The notes: generated by a model from the sequence alone, not told the origin. A stretch of DNA of 64,000 nt from Geodermatophilus sp. TF02-6 (GCF_003319115.1 NZ_QOHF01000012.1:62001-126000); one strand, 5' to 3'. Positions 30,002-39,185 are shown, numbered from the stretch's first letter. Numbers and translations: made by a program.

Positions 30002-30990
30002 GCCGCCACCCGAGCCCGCACGTGGTCCTCCAGCCGGCCGGCGAGCTCGAAGATCGCGCCGAGGTCGATGGGGCCGGGGAGCAGGGGCAGCTCGACGGTC
30101 GGCCGGCCGAGCGCTTCGACCTCGTCGCGCAACTCGTCCTGGGCGGCCCACCGCCGGGCGTGCTCGACCGCCTCGGCGGCCAGCGCGTCGGCCAGCGCCG
30201 TCCCGTCGTGCACGTGCGCGGCGGCCAGGGCCGGGGCGAGCTCGGCGCCGGTCAGCCGGCCCTCGACGGCGCGGGTCAGGGCCTCCTCGGGCAGCACCGG
30301 CTCGGTCGCCATGTTCACGATGACCGAGCCGAGCGGCAGGCCGACGGCGCTGAGCTCGGCGATCGCGTCGGCGGTCTCCTGCACCGGCATGTCCTCGAGC
30401 AGGGTGACCACGTGGACCGCCGTCTGCGGCGACCGGAACACCGCCATCACGCTGTCGCTCTGCGTCTTGATCGGGCCGGAGCCGGCCAGCCCGGCCACCT
30501 CGCCGGTGACGTTGAGGAACCGGGTGATCCGGCCGGTCGGCGGGGCGTCGACGACGACGGCGTCGTAGACCGGCCGGCCGTCGGAGCGGCGGGTCACCGC
30601 CTCCTTGATCTTGCCGGTGAGCAGCACGTCGCGCAGGCCAGGGGCGATGGTGGTGGCGAAGTCGACCGCTCCCATCCGGCGCAGCGCCCGGCCGGCCCGC
30701 CGGAGGTTGTAGAACATCTCCAGGTACTCGAGGAGGGCCTCCTCGACGTCGATCGCCAGGGCCTTCACCTCGCCCCCGCCGCGGGCGACGGCCACCCGCC
30801 GCTCCTCGTAGGGCAGCGGCGGGGTGTCGAACAGCTGGGCGATGCCCTGGCGTCCCTCGGTCTCGACGAGCAGCACCTGGCCGCCGTCGGCGGCCAGGGC
30901 CAGCGCGAGGGCGGCCGCGACCGTCGTCTTGCCCGTCCCGCCCTTCCCGGTCACGACGTGGCAGCGCACGGGAACGGGATCAGGACTCAC
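29998..30990 (-). CDS. ArsA/GET3-type ATPase, first subunit
   Basis: The GTG at 30990 gives 330 aa with Walker A 'VVTGKGGTGKTTVAAALALALAADGG', 'VLLVETEGRQGIAQLFDTPPLPYEE', and 'YDAVVVDAPPTGRITRFLNV'. It is the Rv3679-type partner of the next gene and is translationally coupled to it. The signature Lys of the deviant P-loop (GKGGTGKTT) indicates a dimeric SIMIBI ATPase. It is divergent from the DUF4177 gene across a gap filled by palindromic repeats. Confidence 0.9.
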   Translation of the reverse strand: MSPDPVPVRCHVVTGKGGTGKTTVAAALALALAADGGQVLLVETEGRQGIAQLFDTPPLPYEERRVAVARGGGEVKALAIDVEEALLEYLEMFYNLRRAGRALRRMGAVDFATTIAPGLRDVLLTGKIKEAVTRRSDGRPVYDAVVVDAPPTGRITRFLNVTGEVAGLAGSGPIKTQSDSVMAVFRSPQTAVHVVTLLEDMPVQETADAIAELSAVGLPLGSVIVNMATEPVLPEEALTRAVEGRLTGAELAPALAAAHVHDGTALADALAAEAVEHARRWAAQDELRDEVEALGRPTVELPLLPGPIDLGAIFELAGRLEDHVRARVAA

Positions 30991-31072
30991 GTACAGCAGC
31001 CTATGAGCCGTTCGGCACCCGGGCCTCCCGCAGCCCCGTGCGTCCCGCCACACCCCGGCCCTCCTGCAGGCC

Positions 31073-31165
31073 GAAGGACCCCTCGAAGGACCCCTCGAAG
31101 GACCCCTCGAAGGACCCCGTCCTCCTCACCCCTCGCCAGCTCGGGGCGAGCCTCGGGACGGGGCC
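31073..31165 (+). repeat. 12-bp tandem GAAGGACCCCTC array joined to a GAAGGACC palindromic element
   Basis: Three perfect copies of GAAGGACCCCTC stand head to tail (31073-31108). They run straight into a full palindromic element (31109-31165) that begins GAAGGACCCCGTCC and ends GGGACGGGGCC. This is the only copy of the family lying between divergent genes, where a terminator makes less sense. The tandem expansion of its first 12 bases suggests slippage or stepwise duplication. Confidence 0.85.
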
Positions 31166-31207
31166 GTGGGGGCAGGAGGGTCCTCCGCCTGCGCTAGCGT
31201 CGCGCCC

Positions 31208-31381
31208 ATGAGCGAACCGGCCCGCGTCAGGTGGGAGTACGCGACCATCCCGCTGCTGATCCACAACACCAAGGCCATCCTCGACTCCTGGGGCGTCGAC
31301 GGGTGGGAGCTGGTCACCGTGCTCCCCGGCCCGGCCGGCGCCGACCAGCCCGTCGCCTACCTCAAGCGCCCGGTGGGCTGA
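31208..31381 (+). CDS. DUF4177 domain small protein
   Basis: The ATG at 31208 gives 57 aa, 'ARVRWEYATIPLLIHNTKAILDSWGVDGWELVTVLPGP'. The WEY...I...WG..GWELV pattern is that of DUF4177-type proteins, and the counterpart in mycobacteria is Rv3678A. The function is unknown. RidA follows after 7 bp, and the two with the NUDIX gene form a probable operon. Confidence 0.85.
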   Translation: MSEPARVRWEYATIPLLIHNTKAILDSWGVDGWELVTVLPGPAGADQPVAYLKRPVG

Positions 31382-31388
31382 CCCCGCG

Positions 31389-31862
31389 ATGACCGGCCCG
31401 CAGACGCAGAGCTGGCACGCCCGGTTGGCCGCACTGGGCATCCGGCTGCCGGCGGTGGCCGCACCGGTCGCCGCCTACGTCCCGGCCGTGCGCAGCGGCC
31501 AGCTCGTCTACACCTCCGGGCAGCTCCCGTTCATCGACGGCGGGCTGCGCCGCACCGGCAAGGTCGGTGGCTCGGTGGACCCCGAGGACGCCGCGCACGA
31601 CGCCAAGGTCTGCGCGCTCAACGCCCTCGCCGCGGTCGACGACCTGGTCGGGCTGGACTCGGTGGCCCGGATCGTGCGGGTGGTCGGCTACGTGGCCAGC
31701 GCGGAGGGCTTCACCGGCCAGCCGCGGGTGGTGAACGGGGCCAGCGAGCTGCTGGGCCGCGTCTTCGGCGACGCCGGCCGGCACGCCCGCAGCGCCGTCG
31801 GGGTGGCCGAGCTCCCGCTGGGCGCCCCGGTCGAGGTCGAGCTGACCGTCGAGCTGAGGTGA
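31389..31862 (+). CDS. RidA family protein
   Basis: The 157-aa product matches the longer actinobacterial RidA-like type (Rv3678c): '[25 protein letters not shown]', '[27 protein letters not shown]' and '[41 protein letters not shown]'. The arginine of 'HARSAVG' sits where RidA uses it to bind the imine/enamine carboxylate, so deaminase activity on reactive intermediates is plausible. It overlaps the next gene by 4 bp. Confidence 0.92.
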   Translation: MTGPQTQSWHARLAALGIRLPAVAAPVAAYVPAVRSGQLVYTSGQLPFIDGGLRRTGKVGGSVDPEDAAHDAKVCALNALAAVDDLVGLDSVARIVRVVGYVASAEGFTGQPRVVNGASELLGRVFGDAGRHARSAVGVAELPLGAPVEVELTVELR

Positions 31863-32662
31863 CCGCTCCCCGCCAGGCCGCGACGGTCCTGCTGCTGCGG
31901 GACGGCACGGCCGGGCTCGAGGTCTACCTGCAGCGGCGCACCCGCGGGATGCCGTTCGCCGGCGGGATGACCGCCTACCCCGGCGGCGGCGTCGACCCCC
32001 GCGACGGCGACCTCCAGATCGCCTGGGCCGGCCCGCCGCCGGCACACTGGGCCCAGGCGTTCGGCTGCGACGAGCGGACGGCGCGGGAGCTGGTCTGCGC
32101 CGCCGTCCGGGAGACCTTCGAGGAGGCCGGCGTCCTGCTGGCCGGGTCCGCCGACGGCACCGACGGGGTGGGCGGGGTGGTGCCGGACGTCTCGGGGGAC
32201 GACTGGGAGGCCCAACGGCAGGCGCTGCTGACCCGCGAGCTCTCCCTCACCGAGCTGCTCGCCGACCGCGGCCTGGCGCTGCGGTCGGACCTGCTGCGTC
32301 CCTTCGCGCACTGGATCACCCCGCCGGTGGAACCCCGGCGCTACGACACCAAGTTCTTCGCCGCGGCGCTCCCCGTCGGGCAGGAGGCGCGGTACGTCAC
32401 CGGCGAGGCCGACGAGGCGAGCTGGCTGACCCCCGCCGACGCGCTGGGGCAGATGTCCGCCGGCACCCGGCCCATGCTGCCGCCGACCATCCACACCCTC
32501 GGCCAGCTCGAGCCGTTCGCCGACGTGGCCGCAGCGCTAGCCGGCTCCCCGCCGGAGCCGCTGCACCCGATCAGCCCCACCTTCGCCGACGAGCCCGACG
32601 GTCGCTGGGCGGTGCTGCCCGACGGCACCCGCATCCGGATGGTGGTGCCGCTTCCCTCGTGA
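31859..32662 (+). CDS. NUDIX hydrolase (NUDT19-like, with insert in the Nudix box)
   Basis: The 267-aa protein begins '[45 protein letters not shown]'. The catalytic helix '[19 protein letters not shown]' follows after an insertion of about 30 residues. This split Nudix box is typical of the NUDT7/NUDT19 branch, which hydrolyses CoA derivatives and related diphosphates. In other actinobacteria a metallo-beta-lactamase-fold gene follows; here a tandem repeat takes its place. Confidence 0.9.
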   Translation: MTAPRQAATVLLLRDGTAGLEVYLQRRTRGMPFAGGMTAYPGGGVDPRDGDLQIAWAGPPPAHWAQAFGCDERTARELVCAAVRETFEEAGVLLAGSADGTDGVGGVVPDVSGDDWEAQRQALLTRELSLTELLADRGLALRSDLLRPFAHWITPPVEPRRYDTKFFAAALPVGQEARYVTGEADEASWLTPADALGQMSAGTRPMLPPTIHTLGQLEPFADVAAALAGSPPEPLHPISPTFADEPDGRWAVLPDGTRIRMVVPLPS

Positions 32663-32675
32663 CCCTCCGGGTCAC

Positions 32676-32864
32676 ACCGCGGCCCGGTGCCGTCCCCGAC
32701 CTGCTGGGAGCCCGACCGTCGCGTCCGGCGGGGACCCTGCGGGCCCGCCACCGGCCACGACACACCGCGGCCCGGTGCCGTCCCCGACCTGCTGGGAGCC
32801 CGACCGTCGCGTCCGGCGGGGACCCTGCGGGCCCGCCACCGGCCACGACACACCGCGGCCAGGC
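32676..32864. repeat. tandem 88-bp repeat (two copies plus start of a third)
   Basis: The unit starting ACCGCGGCCCGGTGCCGTCC occupies 32676-32763 and 32764-32851 almost perfectly, and a third copy stops after about 13 bases at 32864, next to the crp stop codon. Its first 25 bases match the 90-bp unit at 22564. Both arrays lie between convergent genes. Confidence 0.9.
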
Positions 32865-32866
32865 GT

Positions 32867-33541
32867 TCAGCGGGCGCGGCGGCGCAGGCGGTCCTCGTCG
32901 AGGATGACGACCGACTTGCCCTGCAGCTGGATCCAGCCGCGGTGCACGAAGTCGGCCAGCGCCTTGTTGACCGTCTCGCGGGAGGCGCCGACCAGCTGGG
33001 CCAGCTCCTCCTGGGTGAGGTCGTGCCTGACCCGCAGGCCGTCACCCTCCCGGCTGCCGAACCGGTCGGCCATCTGCAGCAGCGCCTTGGCGACCCGGCC
33101 GGGGACGTCGGTGAAGATGAGGTCCGCCACGGAGTCGTTGGTACGGCGCAGCCGGCGGGCGAGCACGTGCAGCAGCCGCTCGCCGACCTCGGGGTGGGCC
33201 TCGATCCACGGCCGCAGCACCGTCTGCGGCATCCGCGCCAGCTTGACGTCGGTGACGGCGGTCGCGGTCGCGGTGCGCGGCCCGGGGTCGAACACCGACA
33301 GCTCGCCGAACTGGTCCGACGGGCCCATGACGGCCAGCACGTTCTCGCGCCCGTCGGGGGAGCGGCGAGAGAGCTTGATCTTGCCGGAGATCACGATGTA
33401 GAGGCTGTCGCCCGGCTCGCCCTCGTTGAAGACAACCCGGCCCCGAGGGAGCGTCACCGTCTCCAGCCGGCTGGCGACCGGGCCCACCGCCTCCTCGGGC
33501 AGCCCCTGGAAGAGCCCGGACTGGGCCAGCACCTCGTCCAC
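32867..33541 (-). CDS. crp: Crp/Fnr family regulator (cAMP receptor protein)
   Basis: The 224-aa product has a cyclic-nucleotide-binding domain ('[71 protein letters not shown]', with the phosphate-binding GELS and RTATA). A long dimer helix and a winged helix ('[41 protein letters not shown]') follow. Size, residues and position beside nth match the global cAMP-dependent regulator Crp of mycobacteria (Rv3676) and GlxR. Confidence 0.95.
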   Translation of the reverse strand: MDEVLAQSGLFQGLPEEAVGPVASRLETVTLPRGRVVFNEGEPGDSLYIVISGKIKLSRRSPDGRENVLAVMGPSDQFGELSVFDPGPRTATATAVTDVKLARMPQTVLRPWIEAHPEVGERLLHVLARRLRRTNDSVADLIFTDVPGRVAKALLQMADRFGSREGDGLRVRHDLTQEELAQLVGASRETVNKALADFVHRGWIQLQGKSVVILDEDRLRRRAR

Positions 33542-33702
33542 TACGCGTCCTCTCGCACGACCACAGGGGAGCGCCGACCCCCGGCGCGTCCCGGCCGGCG
33601 CACATCCTCTGGGCAGCGCCGTCCACGGTGAGTCTACGGGGCTGTGCCCACCGTCACCCGATCGGTGCGACCCCGACGGGTGAGGGGCCGTCGTCGGACG
33701 GC

Positions 33703-33762
33703 GGCCCCCTGCAGGGTCCCGCCGCGAGCTCGCGAGTGGTGGGGAGAGAGGGATCCTTCTTC
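33703..33762 (-). terminator. GAAGGACC-type palindromic element at the end of the small membrane protein gene
   Basis: On the minus strand the gene's TGA stop runs into AGAAGGATCCCTCTCTCCCC, and the element ends GCAGGGGGCC. The central CTCGCGAGCTCG is a perfect 12-bp palindrome. The arrangement of stop codon and element is the same as at 24973. Confidence 0.65.
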
Positions 33763-34003
33763 AGAGGAGAGGCGACTCGGGCTCCCGGCGCACGCGCGCG
33801 GCGCGCCGCCGGCGCCAGCGGGCCATGGCCCGGCGGATCCCCGAGGTGGCCAGTGTGTCGACGTCCCCGGGGCTGGCGGTGGACAGGAACTCGGCCACCT
33901 CGCGCGGGCCCGTGGGTCGGCGCAGCGGCTCCTCCACCCGCTCCATGACCAGCAGGAAGGCGATGACCAGCGGGGGGAACAGGATGACGATGAGGGCGAC
34001 CAC
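33761..34003 (-). CDS. small membrane protein (Rv3675-like)
   Basis: The GTG at 34003 follows GAGGAGG. The 80-aa product begins with a membrane helix ('[29 protein letters not shown]'). A soluble part follows, '[36 protein letters not shown]', ending in a basic tail. Its position between crp and nth corresponds to Rv3675. The function is unknown. Confidence 0.78.
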   Translation of the reverse strand: MVALIVILFPPLVIAFLLVMERVEEPLRRPTGPREVAEFLSTASPGDVDTLATSGIRRAMARWRRRRAARVRREPESPLL

Positions 34004-34167
34004 CGTGTCCTCCTCTCTGTCCTCGACGCAGGACGCGGAGCGGGCCGGCCGGCTCGCGCACGCACTCGGTGGGTACCCCGAACCGCCGCGCGGGACGCCT
34101 GGGCGCCGACGGTTGCGATGATGGCACGGGGCCGGCACGGTCAGCCGGTCCGCCTACCCTCGACCGC

Positions 34168-34953
34168 GTGTCCTCGCCGGCCTACGCCCGCCCCGTCCCG
34201 CCGCACGCCCGGCGCGCCGCCGCCCGCGGTGGCTCGCCGTACGACCCGGAGGAGACGCCGCTGGCGCGCACCCGCCGGGCCCGGCGGATGGCCCGCGAGC
34301 TGGCGGCGCTGCACCCCGACGCGCACTGCGAGCTGGACTTCGAGAACGCCTTTCAGCTGCTGGTGGCCACCGTGCTGTCGGCGCAGACCACCGACAAGAC
34401 GGTCAACAAGGTCACGCCGACGCTGTTCGCGGAGTACCCGGACGCGTACGCGCTGGCCGGGGCCGACCGCACCGAGCTGGAGGAGGTCCTCAAGCCCACC
34501 GGCTTCTTCCGGGCCAAGGCCAACTCGCTGCTCGGCCTGGCCCGGGCGCTGGTGGAGCGCTTCGACGGCGAGGTGCCCGGCCGGATGGCGGACCTGGTCA
34601 CCCTGCCCGGCGTCGGCCGCAAGACCGCCAACGTCGTCCTCGGCAACGCCTTCGGCGTTCCGGGGCTCACCGTGGACACCCACTTCGGCCGCCTGGTGCG
34701 GCGGTTCGGCTGGACGGCGGAGGAGGACCCGGTCCGGGTCGAGGCCGACGTGGCCGAGCTGGTCCCCAAGCGGGACTGGACCATGTTCAGCCACCGGGTG
34801 ATCTTCCACGGCCGCCGGGTCTGCCACGCGAAGAAGGCCGCCTGCGGTGCGTGCGGCCTGGCCCGGTGGTGTCCCTCCTACGGCATCGGCCCGACCGACC
34901 CGGCGGTCGCCACCACGCTGGTCAAGACCCCGGCCGCCTCCGACACCGAATGA
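34168..34953 (+). CDS. nth: endonuclease III
   Basis: The GTG at 34168 gives 261 aa. The DNA glycosylase/AP-lyase core includes '[24 protein letters not shown]', the helix-hairpin-helix with catalytic Lys '[17 protein letters not shown]', and the catalytic Asp in '[13 protein letters not shown]'. A [4Fe-4S] cluster site follows with C-x6-C-x2-C-x5-C spacing ([17 protein letters not shown]). It removes oxidised pyrimidines in base-excision repair. It overlaps the TlpA-like gene by 4 bp. Confidence 0.96.
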   Translation: MSSPAYARPVPPHARRAAARGGSPYDPEETPLARTRRARRMARELAALHPDAHCELDFENAFQLLVATVLSAQTTDKTVNKVTPTLFAEYPDAYALAGADRTELEEVLKPTGFFRAKANSLLGLARALVERFDGEVPGRMADLVTLPGVGRKTANVVLGNAFGVPGLTVDTHFGRLVRRFGWTAEEDPVRVEADVAELVPKRDWTMFSHRVIFHGRRVCHAKKAACGACGLARWCPSYGIGPTDPAVATTLVKTPAASDTE

Positions 34954-35543
34954 GCGCCCGCCCGTGTCGGGCCGCGGTCGCCTGCGCGGTCGTGGCGCTG
35001 CTGGCCGGGTGCGGATCCCGGGACGCGGCGGACGGCCGGGGCGCCGTCACCGCGCCCTCGACGGCGGCGGCGACGAGCACCACGGCCCCCTGCCCCCAGC
35101 AGCCCGACACGCCGGCCTCGGGCGGCGAGGTGCTCGCCGACGTGACCGTGGACTGCCTCGGCGGGGGACGGTTGGCCCTCGGCCGGGCGCAGGGCGTGCC
35201 GACGGTGGTCAACCTGTGGGCCAGCTGGTGCGGGCCCTGCCGGGAGGAGCTGCCGATCGTGCAGCAGCTTGCCGACGCCGCCGGCGGCCGGCTGCGCGTC
35301 GTCGGCCTGGTCACCAAGGACACGGCGGCCAACGGCGCAGCCTTCGCCGCGGACGCCGGGATCACCATGCCGACCGGGGTCGACGCCGAGGGCGACCTGG
35401 CCGACGTGCAGGGCCTGCGGGGGCTGCCCTACACCTACCTGCTCCGGGCCGACGGGTCGGTCGCGCACCTGCAGCTGCGCCCGGTCACCTCGCTGGCGGA
35501 GCTGGAGGGCCTCGTCGCCGAGCACCTGGGGGTGACGCTGTGA
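34950..35543 (+). CDS. TlpA-like thioredoxin-fold lipoprotein
   Basis: The 197-aa product has a lipoprotein signal peptide ending LLAGC (Cys at about 22) and a Thr/Ala-rich spacer, then a thioredoxin fold with active site '[22 protein letters not shown]' and cis-Pro region '[14 protein letters not shown]'. It should act outside the membrane on disulfides. It corresponds to Rv3673c in mycobacteria. It overlaps both neighbours by 4 bp, forming an nth-tlpA-NUDIX operon. Confidence 0.92.
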   Translation: MSARPCRAAVACAVVALLAGCGSRDAADGRGAVTAPSTAAATSTTAPCPQQPDTPASGGEVLADVTVDCLGGGRLALGRAQGVPTVVNLWASWCGPCREELPIVQQLADAAGGRLRVVGLVTKDTAANGAAFAADAGITMPTGVDAEGDLADVQGLRGLPYTYLLRADGSVAHLQLRPVTSLAELEGLVAEHLGVTL

Positions 35544-36301
35544 CACCCGGCCGGCACGACGACCTGCCGGACTACCTGCGCCGGCTGCTCGCCGCGGGCG
35601 ACGACCTGCCGCTGCGGCACCGCATGCCCCGGCCCACCGCGACCGCCCGCCGCTCGGCGGTGCTGATCCTGTTCGGCGAGGGCCCGCGCGGTGCCGACGT
35701 CCTGCTCATCGAGAAGTCCGCGCACCTGCGCACCCACGCCGGCCAGCCGGCCTTCCCCGGCGGCGGCGCCGACCCCGGCGACGACTACCCGGTGGGCACC
35801 GCGCTGCGCGAGGCCGAGGAGGAGGCCGGCATCGACCCGGACGGCGTGCAGGTGCTGGCCACGCTGCCGGAGCTGTTCCTCGGCCCCTCGGACAACCTGG
35901 TCGTCCCGGTGGTGGCATGGTGGGACGACCCGCGCGAGGTCGGCGTCGGCGACCCCCGCGAGGTGGCCCGGGTCGCCCGGGTGCCGCTGGCCGACCTCGC
36001 CGACCCGGCCAACCGGTTCCGGGTCCGCCATCCCGCCTCCGGCTACGTCGGCCCGGCGTTCGGGGTGGCCGGCATGGTCGTCTGGGGGTTCACCGCGGGG
36101 CTGCTCGACGCGATCCTCGAGGCGGCCGGGCTGGCCCGACCGTGGGACACCTCCGACGTGCGACCACTGCTCACCCTCGGTGCGCGCCGGCCGCAGCTGC
36201 CCGGCACGCTCGACCCCACCGAGGACGAGCACGCCGCCGCGCCGACGGTGGCCGACCCCGCACCCGACGGGCTGCCGACGCGTACGGTTCCCCCCCGATG
36301 A
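35540..36301 (+). CDS. NUDIX hydrolase, CoA pyrophosphatase type
   Basis: The GTG at 35540 gives 253 aa. The UPF0035 signature 'LLIEKSAHLRTHAGQPAFPGGGADPGDDYPVGTALREAEEEAGI' combines the CoA-binding 'LRxHxGQxxFPGG' with an intact Nudix box. It is expected to split CoA or its derivatives into phosphopantetheine and 3',5'-ADP, as does NudL. The counterpart is Rv3672c. Its stop is followed seven bases later by a compound GAAGGACC repeat. Confidence 0.92.
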   Translation: MTPGRHDDLPDYLRRLLAAGDDLPLRHRMPRPTATARRSAVLILFGEGPRGADVLLIEKSAHLRTHAGQPAFPGGGADPGDDYPVGTALREAEEEAGIDPDGVQVLATLPELFLGPSDNLVVPVVAWWDDPREVGVGDPREVARVARVPLADLADPANRFRVRHPASGYVGPAFGVAGMVVWGFTAGLLDAILEAAGLARPWDTSDVRPLLTLGARRPQLPGTLDPTEDEHAAAPTVADPAPDGLPTRTVPPR

Positions 36302-36307
36302 ACGGCA

Positions 36308-36481
36308 GAAGGACCTCCTTGCCCCCCGTGAAGGACCCCCCTCCCCCCCACCACTCGCAGGCTCGGTGGCCCCGTCCCGGGTCCCGCCCTGAGCCTCCGA
36401 CGGCCCCCTTGCAGGGTCCCGCCACGAGCCCGCGAGTGGCGGGGGGCAAGGGGGTCCTTCAAGGGGAGGATGGGGTCCTTC
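36308..36481. repeat. compound cluster of GAAGGACC palindromic elements
   Basis: After the NUDIX stop, GAAGGACCTCC and then GAAGGACCCCC starts appear in plus orientation, each with part of an element. A complete minus-oriented element follows (36402-36460), and a final GGGGTCCTTC lies at 36472-36481. Several units are thus nested or broken into one another. The remaining 53 bp before the cupredoxin start show no feature I recognise. Confidence 0.8.
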
Positions 36482-36534
36482 GGCTGCAGGGGGGCCGGTC
36501 GAGGCTCGCGGCGGGCCCCTGCACGAAGGCCGCC

Positions 36535-36951
36535 GTGGTCGTCGCCGGGGTGGTCCTGGTGGTCGGCGTGCTGGCCGGCTGCGGCGGTGGGTCCGGCGAG
36601 GCTTCGGCGCCGTCGTCCGGGCCGGCCGTCGGCACGGTGACGACGGCGCCGGACGGCGTCCAGGAGGTCACCCTGCACACGCAGGACGACTACGTGTTCT
36701 CCCCCGACCGGTTCACCGTGGCGCCGGGGCGGGTCCGGTTGACCGTGACCAACGTCGCGGAGCAGCTGACCCACAACTTCCGCTTCTCGCCCGGCGGGGG
36801 ACCCGAGCCGATCCAGCCGGAGATCCCGCTGCTGGCGCCGGGGGACAGCCGCACCATCGAGTTCACCGTGACCGCGCCCGGCGAGTACGGCTTCGAGTGC
36901 AGCTTCCACATCCAACTGGGCCAGGTCGGCACGATGACCGTGAGCGGCTGA
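36535..36951 (+). CDS. cupredoxin-domain lipoprotein with Gln in the axial position
   Basis: The product (138 aa from GTG 36535) has a hydrophobic signal ending GVLAGC, a Ser/Pro spacer and a cupredoxin domain. Copper ligands align as His in 'TNVAEQLTHNFRF', Cys and His in 'YGFECSFHIQLGQVGTMTV', with Gln where most cupredoxins have the axial Met (H-x3-G-M becomes H-IQL-G-Q). Gln at this site is the stellacyanin arrangement. The start is uncertain: GTG 36436, inside the repeat cluster, is also in frame and would add 33 residues, some of them basic. The gene is absent from the equivalent mycobacterial locus. Confidence 0.75.
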   Translation: MVVAGVVLVVGVLAGCGGGSGEASAPSSGPAVGTVTTAPDGVQEVTLHTQDDYVFSPDRFTVAPGRVRLTVTNVAEQLTHNFRFSPGGGPEPIQPEIPLLAPGDSRTIEFTVTAPGEYGFECSFHIQLGQVGTMTVSG

Positions 36952-36957
36952 GCACCG

Positions 36958-38139
36958 GTGTCGGTCGTCGACGTCGTCCTCATCCTCCTCGCCCTGGCCT
37001 TCGCGTTCTCCGGTTTCCGGCAGGGGCTGATCGTCTCGGCCGCGTCGTTCTTCGGCTTCTTCGGCGGCGCGGTGCTCGGAGCCCAGTTGTCCGGACCGGT
37101 GGCCGACCGGCTCGACGGCTCGCCGGTCACCCGGGTGTTCGCCGCGTTGGTCGTCGTTCTGGCCGGGGCGCTGCTGGGCCAGGTGCTGGCCGGGGCGGTC
37201 GGCCGCGCGGTGCGCCGGCGGGTCACCTGGCAGCCGGCCACGGTGGTCGACTCGGTGGCCGGCGCGGTGCTCTCGGCGGCCGCGGTCCTGCTCGTCGCCT
37301 GGATGGTGGCCACCCCGCTGGCCACCGCGCCGTTCCCACAGGTGGCCGGCCAGGTCCGGCAGTCGACGCTGGTGCAGGCGGTCGACCGCACCGTCCCCGA
37401 CGGGGTCCGGGCGGTGTACGACTCGCTGCGCGAGGCCATCGACCGGCGGGGGCTGCCCGACGTCCTCGACCCGCTGACCCCCACGCAGGTCCCCGACGTC
37501 CCGGCGCCGGACCAGGCGCTGCTGGCCGACCCGGTCGTGGACTCGGTGCAGGGCTCGGTGGTGCAGATCAGCGGCGTGGCCCCGTCCTGCTCCCGGCAGA
37601 TCGACGGCTCCGGCTTCGTCTACGCGCCCCAGCGGGTGATGACCAACGCGCACGTGCTCGCCGGCGTCACCGACCCGGTGGTCAGCGCGGAGGGCGAGGA
37701 GTTCGACGCCACCCCGGTGTACCTCGACGAGGAGACCGACATCGCGGTGCTCGCCGTCCCGGGTCTGCCGCAGGTGCCGCTCACCTTCGCCGCCGCGCCG
37801 GTGGGCTCCGGCGCCGACGCGATCATCATGGGCTACCCCGGCGGCGGTGACCTGTTCGTCGGGCCGGCGCGGGTGCGCGACCGCGGCGAGATCAGCGGGC
37901 CGGACTTCCGCGACACGCAGACCGTGGTGCGCGACGTCTACGCCCTCTACGGCGAGGTGCGGGCCGGCAACTCCGGCGGCCCGCTGTTCGATCGCACCGG
38001 CCACGTGCTCGGCGTGGTCTTCGCCTCGGCGATCGACGACCCGCTGACCGGTTACGCCCTCACCAACGCCGAGGTCGCCGGCGCCGCCCAGGCCGGTCAG
38101 GCCGCGACCGCCGAGGTCGCCACCGGCGCCTGCGAGTAG
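36958..38139 (+). CDS. MarP-like membrane serine protease
   Basis: The GTG at 36958 is 6 bp past the cupredoxin stop. The 393-aa protein has four N-terminal membrane helices forming a CvpA-like domain (residues 1-125), a linker, and a chymotrypsin-type protease domain facing outward. The triad is His in 'VMTNAHVLAG', Asp in 'DEETDIAVLAV' and Ser in 'VRAGNSGGPLFD'. Cysteines in 'APSCSRQ' and at the very end (TGACE) match the disulfide that controls MarP (Rv3671c) of M. tuberculosis, which protects against acid and oxidative stress. Confidence 0.93.
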   Translation: MSVVDVVLILLALAFAFSGFRQGLIVSAASFFGFFGGAVLGAQLSGPVADRLDGSPVTRVFAALVVVLAGALLGQVLAGAVGRAVRRRVTWQPATVVDSVAGAVLSAAAVLLVAWMVATPLATAPFPQVAGQVRQSTLVQAVDRTVPDGVRAVYDSLREAIDRRGLPDVLDPLTPTQVPDVPAPDQALLADPVVDSVQGSVVQISGVAPSCSRQIDGSGFVYAPQRVMTNAHVLAGVTDPVVSAEGEEFDATPVYLDEETDIAVLAVPGLPQVPLTFAAAPVGSGADAIIMGYPGGGDLFVGPARVRDRGEISGPDFRDTQTVVRDVYALYGEVRAGNSGGPLFDRTGHVLGVVFASAIDDPLTGYALTNAEVAGAAQAGQAATAEVATGACE

Positions 38140-38140
38140 T

Positions 38141-38198
38141 AGGAGGACCCCGTCCTCCCCACCCTTCGCGGGCTCAGGGCGGGGCCCGGGACGGGGCC
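38141..38198 (+). terminator. GAAGGACC-type palindromic element after the MarP-like gene
   Basis: The element starts one base past the protease stop codon with AGGAGGACCCCGTCC and ends GGGACGGGGCC. It lies between this gene and the convergent hydrolase gene. Its sequence is closest to the copy at 14323. Confidence 0.65.
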
Positions 38199-38218
38199 AC
38201 ACCTGGAGGGGGCCGACG

Positions 38219-39148
38219 TCACGCGGCGGCCCACCGGACCAGGGCCCGGCTCACCTCGTCCGGGTCCTCCTCGTGCGGGAAGTGGCCGACGCCGGGCAGC
38301 TCGCGCCACTCGTAGGCGCCGGCGACGTAGCGGCCCGACCCGCGGGCCGACGACGGCAGCACGCAGGGGTCCAGGGCGCCGTGCAGCTGCAGCGTCGGGG
38401 CCGTCACCGGGGCGGCCATCCGGCGGGCGTAGCGCAGCCCGTCGGGGCGCAGCTGGGAGCGCCCGGCCCAGCGGAAGTACTCCATCGAGCCGTAGGCGGC
38501 CTGCGGGATCCGGGCGGCCGAGCGGTAGCGGGCCACGGCCTGCGCGAAGTCGGCGGTGGAGGTCCAGGCCGGGCCGGCCCAGCGGCGCATGAACTCGGCC
38601 ACCGGGTCGTCGTCGGCGCGGGTCAGCCGCCGCTCGGGCAGCCGGGGCAGCTGGAAGCCCAGGACGTGCCGCAGCGCCCGCCGCTGGGCGCCGTCCCGGA
38701 GCGCCGCGCGCAGCTGCCGCGGGTGGGCCATCGACAGGACCACCAGCCTGCGCACGCTGCGGGGGTGCAGGGCGGCCATCGTCCAGGCCACCAGCCCGCC
38801 CCAGTCGTGCCCCACGACGACGGCGTCCTGCTCACCGAGGGCGCGCACCAGGGCGGCGACGTCGGAGGCCGCCGTCGGCAGGTCGTAGCCGCGCGGCGGC
38901 TTGTCGCTGCCGCCGTACCCGCGCAGGTCCGGGGCGACGGCGCGGAAACCGGCCGCGGCCAGCGCGGGCAGCTGCGCCCGCCAGGTCCACCAGAACTGCG
39001 GGAAGCCGTGCAGCAGCAGCACCAGCGGGCCCTCGCCGGCCTCGGCGACGTGCAGCCGGACCCCGTTGGCGGAGAGATCCCGGTGGGTCCAGGGGCCGGG
39101 CAGCAGGACGCTGGTGGCGTCCGGCGGCTCCTCGTCGGCGAGGGTCAC
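38219..39148 (-). CDS. alpha/beta hydrolase, epoxide hydrolase-like (EphE type)
   Basis: The 309-aa product has 'VLLLHGFPQFWWTWRAQLPAL' (oxyanion-hole HGFP), 'APDLRGYGGSDKP', the nucleophile Asp in 'VVGHDWGGLVAW', Asp in 'LHGALDPCV' and His in 'LPGVGHFPHEE'. An Asp nucleophile within HDWGG favours epoxide hydrolase or dehalogenase over esterase. It is the positional equivalent of ephE (Rv3670). The substrate is unknown. Confidence 0.9.
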   Translation of the reverse strand: MTLADEEPPDATSVLLPGPWTHRDLSANGVRLHVAEAGEGPLVLLLHGFPQFWWTWRAQLPALAAAGFRAVAPDLRGYGGSDKPPRGYDLPTAASDVAALVRALGEQDAVVVGHDWGGLVAWTMAALHPRSVRRLVVLSMAHPRQLRAALRDGAQRRALRHVLGFQLPRLPERRLTRADDDPVAEFMRRWAGPAWTSTADFAQAVARYRSAARIPQAAYGSMEYFRWAGRSQLRPDGLRYARRMAAPVTAPTLQLHGALDPCVLPSSARGSGRYVAGAYEWRELPGVGHFPHEEDPDEVSRALVRWAAA

Positions 39149-39185
39149 CGGGACGGCGAGGGGCGCCGGGGCGGCACGGCCCCGT

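Noticed and set aside
29998-30990. Arsenic resistance locus from ArsA annotation
   Set aside because: No arsB, arsC or arsR is present; the paired ATPases match the Rv3679-Rv3680 type instead.
31073-31108. CRISPR-like array of GAAGGACCCCTC units
   Set aside because: The units are 12 bp and directly adjacent with no spacers, and no cas gene exists in the window.
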